Of a DNA stretch of 11,117 bases, positions 1 to 6,341 are shown piece by piece. The notes beneath the pieces are model-generated. The model was not told the DNA's origin, searched no databases, and saw nothing but the letters and a program-made list of their open reading frames with translations. The DNA lies in assembly GCA_003022685.1 (NCBI GenBank), contig PXSV01000103.1:1-11117 (forward strand). Reading direction: 5' to 3'. The position numbers and the translations under genes are program-made. The stretch's first letter is position 1; every line of letters begins with the position of its first letter. This DNA is from Halobacteriales archaeon SW_9_67_24. GTDB lineage: Archaea > Halobacteriota > Halobacteria > Halobacteriales > Halococcaceae.

Positions 1-644
1 ACGCGACTGGCCGTCAGGCTGGCCACGCTCCCCCCGTCGAAACGGAGCTGTGCGTCGACGTAGCGACTGCCCTGCGTGCCGACCGCGTTGACGAGATCGA
101 GGTCCTCGTTCACCAGCGAGAGGGCCACGTCGATGTCGTGGATCATGAGATCCATCACCGCGCCGTCCTTGATCTCGCGTTCGCGCGGCGAGCCGAGCCG
201 CCTGGCGTCGATCGCGATGAGTTCCTTCCCGGCGAGGATCTCCGAGAGGGCCTGGATGGCCGGATTGAACCGCTCGATGTGGCCGACCTGGATCGCGACG
301 CCGCGTTCGTCGGCGAGCGAGACGAGTTCGTGACCCTCCGCCGGCTCGGCGACGAACGGCTTTTCGACGAGGACGTGGACGCCCGCTTCGATGCACTCGC
401 GCGCGACCGGGTAGTGGTGGGCGGTCGGCACGGCGATCGAGACCGCCTCGGCGGACGCAACTAGGTCACAGCGGTCCATCGCGCGCGTGTCGTGTCTCGC
501 CGCGACGTCGTGTGCCCGGTCGGCGTCGGCGTCGGCGATCCCCGCCAGTTCGACGGTCGGGAGTTCGGCGTAGACCCGCGCGTGATTCTGGCCCATGCTG
601 CCGACCCCGATCACGCCGACCCGGAGCGGTTCCGCACTACCCAT
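1..644 (-). CDS. Gfo/Idh/MocA family NAD(P)-dependent oxidoreductase, WbpB-like (C-terminus beyond window edge)
   Basis: This is a sugar-nucleotide oxidoreductase, of which the first 214 residues are in the window; it has no stop before base 1. The N-terminal Rossmann motif GVIGVGSMGQNH lies at residues 10-21. The family motif EKP (catalytic Lys95) is at 94-96, GHIERFNPA at 121-129, and the substrate-pocket motif DLMIHDID at 175-182. All are standard for Gfo/Idh/MocA enzymes, which are usually 310-350 residues. The ATG at 644 overlaps the end of the aminotransferase gene by 8 bp, so it is the last visible gene of a three-gene operon. With a DegT aminotransferase and a hexapeptide acetyltransferase beside it, the likely role (inference) is oxidation of C3 of a UDP-GlcNAc or UDP-GlcNAc-uronate, as in WbpB/WlbA. 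Other C3 or C4 sugar dehydrogenations, or an inositol or glucose dehydrogenase, cannot be excluded from sequence alone. Confidence 0.9.
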   Translation of the reverse strand, partial: MGSAEPLRVGVIGVGSMGQNHARVYAELPTVELAGIADADADRAHDVAARHDTRAMDRCDLVASAEAVSIAVPTAHHYPVARECIEAGVHVLVEKPFVAEPAEGHELVSLADERGVAIQVGHIERFNPAIQALSEILAGKELIAIDARRLGSPREREIKDGAVMDLMIHDIDVALSLVNEDLDLVNAVGTQGSRYVDAQLRFDGGSVASLTASR

Positions 645-1755
645 CCGACACCTCCCCGAACCCGTCGACGGCAGCCATGATGGATTCGAGGTCCGACGCC
701 GAGAGGTTCGGATGTACCGGTAGCGAGAGCACCTCATCGGCGGCGCGTTCGGTAACCGGCACGTCACACGTCACGCCGTCGTAGGCGGGCTGGTCGTGGA
801 TCGGCGTCGGATAGTAAATCCCTGTGCCGACACCCTCGCTTTCGAGGTGTTCGCGCAGCGCGTCGCGGTCGTCGGTCCGGATCGTGTACTGATGATAGAC
901 GTGCCGCCGGCCGTCCGGCTCGATCGGGGTCTCGATCCCGTCGATCCCGGCAAGCCCCTCGGTCAGCCGTGCGGCGTTCGCGCGACGTCGTTCGTTGCTC
1001 TCCTGGAGACGGTGGTCGAGTTGGACCCGGCCGATGGCTGCGAGAACGCTCGACATCCGGAAGTTGTGGCCGACCGTCGGGTGGTCGTAAGCCCCATCTG
1101 CGTCGTCGCCGAAGCGGGCCGCCGGCCGGCCGTGGTTGACGAAGCTCGCCGCGCGCGCCGCAACCCGTTCGTCGTCAGTGAGTACCATTCCGCCCTCGCC
1201 GGTGGTCAGGTTCTTCGTCGGGTAGAACGAGAAACAGGCGGCGTCGCCGAACCCCCCGACGCGCTCGCCGTCGATCGCCGCACCGTGGGCCTGGGCGGCG
1301 TCCTCGATCAGGTGGAGGTCGTGTGCGTCGGCGATCCGCTGGAGGGCGGGCATGTCCGCGGGCAGTCCGAACAGGTGGACCGCGAGGATCGCATCACAGT
1401 CGTGCTCCGCGACGACCGCCTCGACCGTCGCGGGATCGAGGTTGTAGGTGTCGGGATCGATGTCGGCGAACACCGGCTCCGCGCCGGCGAACCGGACCGC
1501 GTTGGCGCTGGCGATAAAGGAAAACGAGGGCGTCACCACCCTGTCGCCGGGACCGATCCCGAGCGCTTCGAGCGCCGTGTGGAGCGCCGTGGTGCCGTTC
1601 GTGGTTGCCACCCCGTGGGACGCACCACAGAAGTCGGCGAACTCCTCCTCGAACGCCCGGACCTCGGGGCCGTCGGTGAGCTGGCCGCTGTCGATGATCT
1701 CGGCGACGCGTTCCTTTTCATGCTCGCCGAGCTGAGGGTCGGCAATCGGGATCAT
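637..1755 (-). CDS. DegT/DnrJ/EryC1/StrS family PLP-dependent sugar aminotransferase (WbpE-like)
   Basis: This 372-residue protein has the family's usual length. It would transfer an amino group, normally from glutamate, to a keto-sugar nucleotide in the cytoplasm. The visible motifs are TTNGTTALHTAL at residues 51-62 (cofactor phosphate binding), EDAAQAHGA at 151-159 with Asp152 expected to contact the PLP ring nitrogen, and SFYPTKNLTTGEGGM at 176-190 with Lys181 as the Schiff-base lysine. The NFRMSSVLAAIGRVQL stretch at 231-246 is also typical. The ATG overlaps the stop of the acetyltransferase gene by 4 bp (ATGA), indicating translational coupling, and the 3' end overlaps the oxidoreductase start. 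In a WbpB/WbpE/WbpD set the enzyme would make the 3-amino sugar from the 3-keto intermediate. The family assignment is secure, but the exact sugar is inferred from neighbours. Confidence 0.95.
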   Translation of the reverse strand: MIPIADPQLGEHEKERVAEIIDSGQLTDGPEVRAFEEEFADFCGASHGVATTNGTTALHTALEALGIGPGDRVVTPSFSFIASANAVRFAGAEPVFADIDPDTYNLDPATVEAVVAEHDCDAILAVHLFGLPADMPALQRIADAHDLHLIEDAAQAHGAAIDGERVGGFGDAACFSFYPTKNLTTGEGGMVLTDDERVAARAASFVNHGRPAARFGDDADGAYDHPTVGHNFRMSSVLAAIGRVQLDHRLQESNERRRANAARLTEGLAGIDGIETPIEPDGRRHVYHQYTIRTDDRDALREHLESEGVGTGIYYPTPIHDQPAYDGVTCDVPVTERAADEVLSLPVHPNLSASDLESIMAAVDGFGEVSDG

Positions 1756-2342
1756 ATCGCGTTCTCCCCGGCGAGTTCGTCGGGCAACGGTTCGTGGCGG
1801 GCGGGGACGCCGACCGCGAGCGTTTCGGGAGGGATGTCCCCGGTGACGACCGCGCCGGCGGCGACGAACGACCCCCGACCGACCGTAATGCTGGGAAGGA
1901 GTGTGGCGTTCGCGCCGACCGAGACGTGATCTTCGAGGGTCGGGCCGGCGAGGTCCGCCTCCCGACGGACGGGGTAGGGATCGTTCGTGAGTACCGCGCG
2001 CGGCCCGACGAAGACCTGACTCCCGATATCGGTGTGGGTGGGGACGTACACGCCAGTTTGGAGGCTGACATGTGATCCGATAGTAGTAGTGCCGTCGATC
2101 GTGACGTCGGTGCCGACGAGCACGTCGTCGTCGATCGCCGTGTCCTCGCGGACGAGGGCGTTGTGGCCCGTCGTGAAGTCGTCGCCGATCGTGACGTCGG
2201 CGTAGACGATGGTGCCGGCGCGGATCGTCGCGCGGTCGCCGATGCGTGCCGGTTGGGCGTCCGGGGCGTGCTCGTAGCCGACCGTCGCGTCAGGGTCGAC
2301 GTGACACTCGCTGCCGGTTGTCGCGTGGGCGGCGTCAGCCAT
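1752..2342 (-). CDS. Left-handed beta-helix (hexapeptide-repeat) sugar N-acetyltransferase, WbpD-like
   Basis: This 196-residue acyltransferase, close to the roughly 190 residues of WbpD, is made almost wholly of hexapeptide repeats from about residue 30 to 180 (for example ARIGDR, VTIGDD, TTIGSH, TDIGSQ). It ends with the typical SVGANATLLPSITVGRGSFV and GAVVTGD stretch and GVPAR. A probable active-site His is in TGHNALVRE (residues 58-66), and the NDPYP loop is at 120-124. The start was set at the ATG at 2342 because GGAGG stands 8 nt upstream; a GTG at 2366 in frame would add eight residues. It is the first gene of the operon and overlaps the aminotransferase by 4 bp. The likely reaction is acetyl-CoA-dependent N-acetylation of the amino group installed by that aminotransferase. 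The fold is certain, and the substrate is inferred from the operon. Related sugar O-acetyltransferases are the main alternative. Confidence 0.88.
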   Translation of the reverse strand: MADAAHATTGSECHVDPDATVGYEHAPDAQPARIGDRATIRAGTIVYADVTIGDDFTTGHNALVREDTAIDDDVLVGTDVTIDGTTTIGSHVSLQTGVYVPTHTDIGSQVFVGPRAVLTNDPYPVRREADLAGPTLEDHVSVGANATLLPSITVGRGSFVAAGAVVTGDIPPETLAVGVPARHEPLPDELAGENAI

Positions 2343-2350
2343 CGGCGAGG

Positions 2351-2355
2351 CCTCC
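2351..2355 (-). promoter_or_regulatory. Shine-Dalgarno site of the acetyltransferase gene
   Basis: GGAGG on the minus strand, 8 nt before the ATG at 2342. It decides for this ATG over the GTG at 2366. It also fits a leadered transcript, unlike the leaderless genes elsewhere in the window. Confidence 0.6.
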
Positions 2356-2582
2356 GGCGATCGCACACCGTGGCGGTTCGGCTGGGGGGCTCGATGGAGG
2401 GCACCGGACGGCTCGCGGCGATCGAGCGCGCCGGGGCGAGAGCAGGGTCGCGCTCGGTCGTCGTCGCATCCGGTGAGGGCTGTGGTTGCTCATTCGGTGG
2501 CGGGTGTGATAGCGGGGACGGAGTGGGTCCGTTCCCCGTGGTCTGTACGGTACCCTTATTTCGAGTACGGACTCGTTTCTTG

Positions 2583-2589
2583 CATATAA
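2583..2589 (-). promoter_or_regulatory. Probable TATA box for the amino-sugar operon
   Basis: TTATATG on the minus strand is preceded by the purine-rich BRE-like GGAAACC, inside the only AT-rich island (about 2555-2635) upstream of the operon. The predicted start of transcription is near 2560, which leaves a leader of about 218 nt before the ATG at 2342. A small dyad, CGAGT-ACGG-ACTCG, at 2562-2575 overlaps the expected start region and could be an operator. This is inferred from composition and spacing only. Confidence 0.45.
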
Positions 2590-2666
2590 TGGTTTCCTAT
2601 CGGCTACTGTCAAATTTTCCATGCGATAGTTGTCACGTCTTGCTCGGGGTTGCGTCGACCCTTGAC

Positions 2667-2672
2667 AAAAAA
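2667..2672 (-). terminator. Oligo-T terminator of the DUF2243 operon
   Basis: A run of six T on the minus strand (context CCTTTTTTGTC) lies 32 bp past the stop of the 71-residue membrane protein. Archaeal RNA polymerase terminates at such T runs without needing a hairpin. It separates this operon from the amino-sugar operon. Confidence 0.6.
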
Positions 2673-2703
2673 GGAGGGTTTCGACGAGCGGGAAGTGAGC
2701 GCG

Positions 2704-2919
2704 TTACGACGAATCGAAAACGCCAGCGAGCACTCGTTCGAGGGCCACCACGCCACCGCCGATCGCAAGCCAGAGACAAGGTACTGCGACGAGCAACACC
2801 ACCCAGCCTGGGACCGGACTGGTCGCCGCCCCGCCGTGGAGGGGGAGTAGCCACCACGAAACCGACGGCAACGACGCCGAGATCGTTCTCCGGACCGCTC
2901 GTCGGGGGTTTCGACTCAC
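2704..2919 (-). CDS. Small membrane protein, 71 residues, function unknown
   Basis: I do not recognise this gene. It begins with GTG 3 bp after the stop of the DUF2243 gene. A GAGG ribosome-binding motif 8 nt upstream lies within the end of that gene. The product has an Arg-rich N-terminus (residues 4-11), a WWLLPLHGG segment at 22-30 and one strong membrane span, about residues 38-60 (GWVVLLVAVPCLWLAIGGG), then a short acidic-amphipathic tail. Third codon positions are mostly G or C, as in neighbouring genes, which supports coding. An ATG at 2926 in another frame opens a competing 97-codon frame, but its product is Pro/Arg-rich, has no membrane segment, and its start is too close to the ribosome-binding motif. 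Co-transcription suggests that it works with the DUF2243 protein, perhaps as a partner subunit (inference). Confidence 0.62.
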   Translation of the reverse strand: MSRNPRRAVRRTISASLPSVSWWLLPLHGGAATSPVPGWVVLLVAVPCLWLAIGGGVVALERVLAGVFDSS

Positions 2920-2922
2920 CGT

Positions 2923-3447
2923 TCATCCCTCACCAGGCGTTTCGCTCGCGTCGCGCGTTCCGGTTCGGTAGATGTAGACGCCAGCGAGCACGATCAGGAG
3001 GCTCACGACCGCCCAGTGAGGGTCGTAGCGACCGCCCTGCGAGACCGCGTGGTGGAGCCCGAGCAGTGTGTGATCCACCAGGACGTCGAAGAGGTCGAAC
3101 CCGCCGAGGCCGATGATCGCCGCGCCGGCGAGGGGTCGCGTGGCGAGCGGGACATCGGTCCGGCGTTCGGCCCGCCAGACGACGCCCGCGCCGATCCCCG
3201 CGATGACCACCATCCCGATCGAAAACAGGCCATCGGCCAGTACGTTCGTCCGGAGCCCGTCGAGGGTGTCCATCGGGTAGATCGCCGAGACGAGATGATG
3301 CCACTGGAGGACGTGATGGAGCAGGAGGACGTCGATCAGGCCGCTGAACCCGAACCCGAAGATCCCGGCCCCGAGGAGTGCGCGCGTCGTCACTCCATCG
3401 GCCGTCTCGCGCGCTCGATCCGGTGACGCCGACGTTCGATTCGCCAT
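2923..3447 (-). CDS. DUF2243 family integral membrane protein
   Basis: The protein has 174 residues from the ATG at 3447. About four membrane spans are visible, near residues 22-42, 70-92, 104-123 and 136-151. The family signature HHVLQWHHLVS follows the first span, and a second histidine cluster (DHTLLGLHHAVS) follows the third; such paired His motifs resemble metal- or haem-binding sites, although no activity is established for DUF2243. The start was chosen because a TATA-like TAATTC lies 27 bp upstream, giving a leaderless mRNA that begins at this ATG. A GTG at 3468 in frame would add seven residues but would leave only a few bases to the TATA box. The gene is divergent from the phosphatase gene and is followed at once by a small membrane protein gene. 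DUF2243 genes are sometimes found near cytochrome oxidase genes, but none is visible here. Confidence 0.88.
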   Translation of the reverse strand: MANRTSASPDRARETADGVTTRALLGAGIFGFGFSGLIDVLLLHHVLQWHHLVSAIYPMDTLDGLRTNVLADGLFSIGMVVIAGIGAGVVWRAERRTDVPLATRPLAGAAIIGLGGFDLFDVLVDHTLLGLHHAVSQGGRYDPHWAVVSLLIVLAGVYIYRTGTRDASETPGEG

Positions 3448-3471
3448 GGATGGCGGTTCCGGCCCCACTGA

Positions 3472-3477
3472 ATTAGT
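3472..3477 (-). promoter_or_regulatory. TATA box of the DUF2243 operon
   Basis: TAATTC on the minus strand is centred 27 bp before the ATG at 3447. This is the spacing expected for a leaderless haloarchaeal transcript. It lies in the 161-bp divergent gap shared with the phosphatase gene. Confidence 0.5.
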
Positions 3478-3575
3478 CGATCGGCCGGCAGACGCAACGC
3501 CCGCTTTGGCCTGTCGCCTCCCTTCAAACCGTGTCGGTCGCTACGCGGCGACAGCGTGGCGGCAGCAACCAGAGG

Positions 3576-3584
3576 ACATAAGAA
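3576..3584 (+). promoter_or_regulatory. TATA-like promoter of the phosphatase-FemAB operon
   Basis: ACATAAGAA is centred about 29 bp before the ATG at 3609, giving a transcript with little or no leader. The same divergent gap carries the DUF2243 promoter on the other strand, about 100 bp away. Confidence 0.45.
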
Positions 3585-3608
3585 CGGATAGAGTGGGAAA
3601 AGGACTGT

Positions 3609-5282
3609 ATGCCGAGCCGTGGATCGGGATTGAGTATGCTCCTCGTCGGACTCGACGCGGCCTGCGAGCCAGTGCTCGATCGCCTCGCCCGCGACGGAGC
3701 CGACCTCCCGCATCTGCGCTCGATTCTCGACGAGGGCGCGAGCGGCCCCCTCGAATCCCAGGTCCCGCCGTGGACCGCGAGCGCGTGGCCCTCCCTCTAT
3801 ACGGGAACGAACCCCGGCAAACACGGCGTGTTCGGCTTCCTCGACTTCGAGGGATACGACTGGGACGTGGTGAACGCCACCGACGTCTGCGAGCGCGCGC
3901 TCTGGGAGCTCCTCGACTCGCAGGGACTGTCGAGCGTCGTCGTCAACGTGCCCGTCACTCACCCGCCGCGGGAGTTCGACGGTGCGCTCGTCCCCGGGTA
4001 CGTCGCCCCCGACGATCCGGCTTGTCATCCTGCCGGCCTCCTCGACGACGTTCGCGAGGCGACCGGCGACTATCGAGTGTACCCCCGTCACACCGGCGGA
4101 GGCGAGACCACGACCGCGGAGAAGGTCGCCGAGTACCGTGACACGATCCGCATGCGCGGCGACGCTTTCCGGTATCTCGAAGACCGATTCGCGCCCGACT
4201 TCGGGTTCGTGGAGTTCCAAGCGACGGATACCGTCTTTCACGAGTGTCCCGGCGAGTTCGACGCCGTTCGGGCCGTCTACGAGGCGGTCGACGACCAGGT
4301 GGGCGGGATCCTCGACGCCTGCGATCCCGCCACCGTCATCGTCGCCAGCGACCACGGCATCGGGAAGTACGACGGCTACGACGTGCGGCTCAACACGCTC
4401 CTCCGGGATGCGGGCTTCACCGAGACCGTCCGCGGCGGGCGCGGAATGCCGTCGTGGGACGTCATTCGGGACGAGCAGTTCCTCGACGCCAGCGACTCGG
4501 CGGATGGGCACGACGAGCGAGATGGTACCCGCAGCGGCGGCGGGGCGAGCGTGCTCGAACGTGCGATGGAGACGGCCGCACGCGCCGGGATCACGAGCCA
4601 GCGCGTCGGGCGAGTGCTCGAACGCCTCGGACTCGCCGAGGTCGTCGTGCGTCACGTCCCGAAGGGAATGATCCGCGCCGGGACCGAAGGGGTCGATTTC
4701 CCCGCTTCCCGGGCGTACGCCCGTTCGCACATCGAGTGTGGCGTCCGGCTCAACGTCGCGGGTCGCGAGCCCGCGGGCGTCGTTCCCCAGGAAGAGTACG
4801 ACGCGGTTCGCGAGGCGATCATCGAGTTCCTCTCGGGCATCGAGACGCCCGACGGCGAACCGGCGTTCGACGACGTCGCGCCGCGCGAGGCGTACTTCGA
4901 GGGAAGGGAGGCCGATCGGGGAGTCGACGTGGTGGTCGTCCCGCGCGCGTTCGATCAGTTCCTCTCGACCCAGGTGCGCGAATCGGCGTTCGGCCCACCG
5001 ACCGAACCCTACAACCACAAACGCGACGGGCTGATCGCCGCCGCCGGCGAGGCGATCGACGCCGACGCCTCGCTTGCGGGCGCGCACCTCTTCGACGTCG
5101 CGCCGACGGTCCTCGCTTCACTCGGGTTGGCCCGCGGCGAGCACATGGACGGCGACGTGCTGTCGATCGTCGAATCCGTCGGCAAGCGATCGTATCCGGA
5201 ACTCGACGAGCGCGAGCGCGAGGCGACCGACGAGCGCGCCGTCGAGGAACGTCTCTCGGATCTGGGATACCTCCAAGAATGA
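3609..5282 (+). CDS. Alkaline phosphatase superfamily (type I phosphodiesterase/nucleotide pyrophosphatase) enzyme
   Basis: This 557-residue hydrolase has no signal peptide or membrane span, so it is probably cytoplasmic. The metal-site residues of the superfamily appear in order. They are Asp16 in LLVGLDAA, Thr56 in PPWTASAWPSLYTG as the nucleophile, the GKHGVFGF motif at 70-77, Asp207 and His211 in ATDTVFHECPG, Asp258-His259 in ASDHGIGKYDG, and His480 in EPYNHKRDG. This pattern predicts two zinc-type metals and hydrolysis or transfer of a phosphoester or phosphodiester. An acidic, Gly-rich loop at about 294-312 looks like a lineage insertion. The start is uncertain: the promoter spacing favours ATG 3609, while ATG 3636 gives the conserved family N-terminus directly. 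It overlaps the FemAB-like gene by 4 bp. Haloarchaeal relatives often lie in polysaccharide loci, so a glycan or lipid-phosphate substrate is plausible, but none can be named. Confidence 0.88.
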   Translation: MPSRGSGLSMLLVGLDAACEPVLDRLARDGADLPHLRSILDEGASGPLESQVPPWTASAWPSLYTGTNPGKHGVFGFLDFEGYDWDVVNATDVCERALWELLDSQGLSSVVVNVPVTHPPREFDGALVPGYVAPDDPACHPAGLLDDVREATGDYRVYPRHTGGGETTTAEKVAEYRDTIRMRGDAFRYLEDRFAPDFGFVEFQATDTVFHECPGEFDAVRAVYEAVDDQVGGILDACDPATVIVASDHGIGKYDGYDVRLNTLLRDAGFTETVRGGRGMPSWDVIRDEQFLDASDSADGHDERDGTRSGGGASVLERAMETAARAGITSQRVGRVLERLGLAEVVVRHVPKGMIRAGTEGVDFPASRAYARSHIECGVRLNVAGREPAGVVPQEEYDAVREAIIEFLSGIETPDGEPAFDDVAPREAYFEGREADRGVDVVVVPRAFDQFLSTQVRESAFGPPTEPYNHKRDGLIAAAGEAIDADASLAGAHLFDVAPTVLASLGLARGEHMDGDVLSIVESVGKRSYPELDEREREATDERAVEERLSDLGYLQE

Positions 5283-6283
5283 GCATCGCAATCACGAAAG
5301 CGACCGACGACGAACTGGATCGGTGGGATCGCCACGTCGAACGTTCACCGCATGCGAACCCCTTCCACCGCCTCGGGAGCCTCCGGACGCTGGCCGACCA
5401 CGCGAACGCCGACCTCCACCCGCTGGTCGGGTTCAAGGGACAGGAACCGGTGGGGGTCTTCCCGGTCTTCGAGATCGAGCGCCTCGGGATCTCGACGGTG
5501 TTTTCGCCACCGCCCGACTTCTTGATTCCCTACCTCGGCCCGGCGCTGCTCAACGTCGGGAAGTTGAAACAGCGAAAACGCGAGCGCCGCCACGAGAAGT
5601 TCATCGACGGCTGTTTCGAGTGGCTGGAGCGGGCGTGTGATCCCCGGTACGTCCACGTCCGGACCGATCCCCGCTATGGTGACCTCCGCCCGCTCGGGTG
5701 GAACGGGCTGGAGGCCACGCCGAACTACTCCTATCGCGTCGACCTCACGCGTGGCGCGGACGCTCTCCTGAAAGCGTTCAGCAGCGACGCGCGGAGCAAC
5801 GTCAAAAACGGCACGCCCGCGAACTGCACGATCGAGCAGGGCGGCGAGAGTGCGATCCGGCGGATCGTCACCCAGGTCAACCGGCGCTACGAGGCCCAAG
5901 ACGAGTACTACGCCGTCACACCGGGGTTCGTGATCGACCTCCGCGAGCGCCTGGCCGACGGCTGTGTGCGGGCGTACAGCTGTCGGGTCGACGGTCGGTT
6001 CGTCGGTGGGATGATCACTCTCGAAGACGACGATACGATCTACCGGTGGCAGGGCGGCGCGAAGCACGACGAGAGCGTGCCCGCGAACGATCTCGTCGAC
6101 TGGCACGTCATGCGCGATGCCATGGACAGGGACATCGATGGCTACGATCTCGTGGGGGCGAACTCGCGCCGACTCAACGGGTACAAGGCGAAGTTCGACC
6201 CCGATCTCCTGACGTACCACCAGGCCGAGCGCGCCGGGCCGGCGATGGGCCTCGCGCGGGAAGCGTACCTACGATTGCGCTGA
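5279..6283 (+). CDS. FemAB/GNAT-like (Acetyltransf_6 type) acyl- or aminoacyltransferase
   Basis: The product is a 334-residue soluble protein of the FemAB-like double-GNAT superfamily. Recognisable parts are an N-terminal PFHRLGSLRTLADH at 28-41, the motif SSDARSNVKNG at 168-178 (compare the Arg-rich segment in FemX-like proteins), and a C-terminal GNAT half. That half has VGGMITLEDDDTIYRWQGGA at 222-241, NDLVDWHVMRDAM at 250-262, and GANSRRLNGYKAKFDPDL at 283-300 with the typical conserved lysine. In bacteria such enzymes add amino acids to lipid II, or act in exopolysaccharide loci. Archaea lack murein, so the acceptor here is unknown; an amino sugar on a lipid carrier or surface glycan is a reasonable guess. 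The ATG overlaps the phosphatase stop (ATGA). The frame is open far upstream inside the phosphatase gene, but that part is a reading-frame shadow. Confidence 0.85.
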   Translation: MSIAITKATDDELDRWDRHVERSPHANPFHRLGSLRTLADHANADLHPLVGFKGQEPVGVFPVFEIERLGISTVFSPPPDFLIPYLGPALLNVGKLKQRKRERRHEKFIDGCFEWLERACDPRYVHVRTDPRYGDLRPLGWNGLEATPNYSYRVDLTRGADALLKAFSSDARSNVKNGTPANCTIEQGGESAIRRIVTQVNRRYEAQDEYYAVTPGFVIDLRERLADGCVRAYSCRVDGRFVGGMITLEDDDTIYRWQGGAKHDESVPANDLVDWHVMRDAMDRDIDGYDLVGANSRRLNGYKAKFDPDLLTYHQAERAGPAMGLAREAYLRLR

Positions 6284-6341
6284 GGGACGACCGACAGCGG
6301 AACGGCGTTTTCGTCCGGTAGTGACGAGCGGCGAACGACGA

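Larger units (their letters stand above)
2343..2703. other. 361-bp intergenic region with no convincing gene
   Basis: From right to left this stretch holds the 3' flank and T6 terminator of the DUF2243 operon, an AT-rich promoter island around 2555-2635, and then a GC-rich stretch of about 200 bases up to the acetyltransferase ribosome binding site. Open frames exist in the GC-rich part but encode Arg/Pro/Ser-rich peptides. These are unlike the acidic haloarchaeal genes nearby and have weaker G/C preference at third codon positions, so I do not call a gene. The GC-rich part is most simply read as the mRNA leader. Confidence 0.55.

Noticed and set aside
796..1929. Long plus-strand frame opposite the aminotransferase gene
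   Set aside because: The minus strand has all PLP-enzyme motifs including Lys181; the plus-strand product has no recognisable motif and is an antisense shadow.
2335..2622. 95-codon minus-strand frame upstream of the acetyltransferase, and an LTGC lipobox-like stretch in another frame of the same DNA
   Set aside because: The peptide is basic and Pro/Ser-rich with weak third-position G/C preference, and its start lies at or before the predicted promoter. The LTGC stretch has no upstream start codon or signal peptide.
2633..2926. 97-codon minus-strand frame starting in an ATGA overlap with DUF2243
   Set aside because: The overlap is attractive, but the product is Pro/Arg/Gly-rich without a membrane segment. 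The alternative frame from GTG 2919 encodes a coherent membrane protein with typical codon use and better ribosome-binding spacing.
3390..5087. A 565-codon open frame on the minus strand opposite the phosphatase gene
   Set aside because: It is a shadow frame, common in GC-rich genes with strong third-position bias. Its product is a low-complexity Arg/Glu/Val-rich sequence, while the plus strand carries all metal-site motifs of a known family.
4244..5278. Open extension of the FemAB-like frame upstream of 5279
   Set aside because: The translated extension is extremely Arg-rich and overlaps the conserved phosphatase gene. The ATG at 5279 in an ATGA overlap gives a family-length protein.
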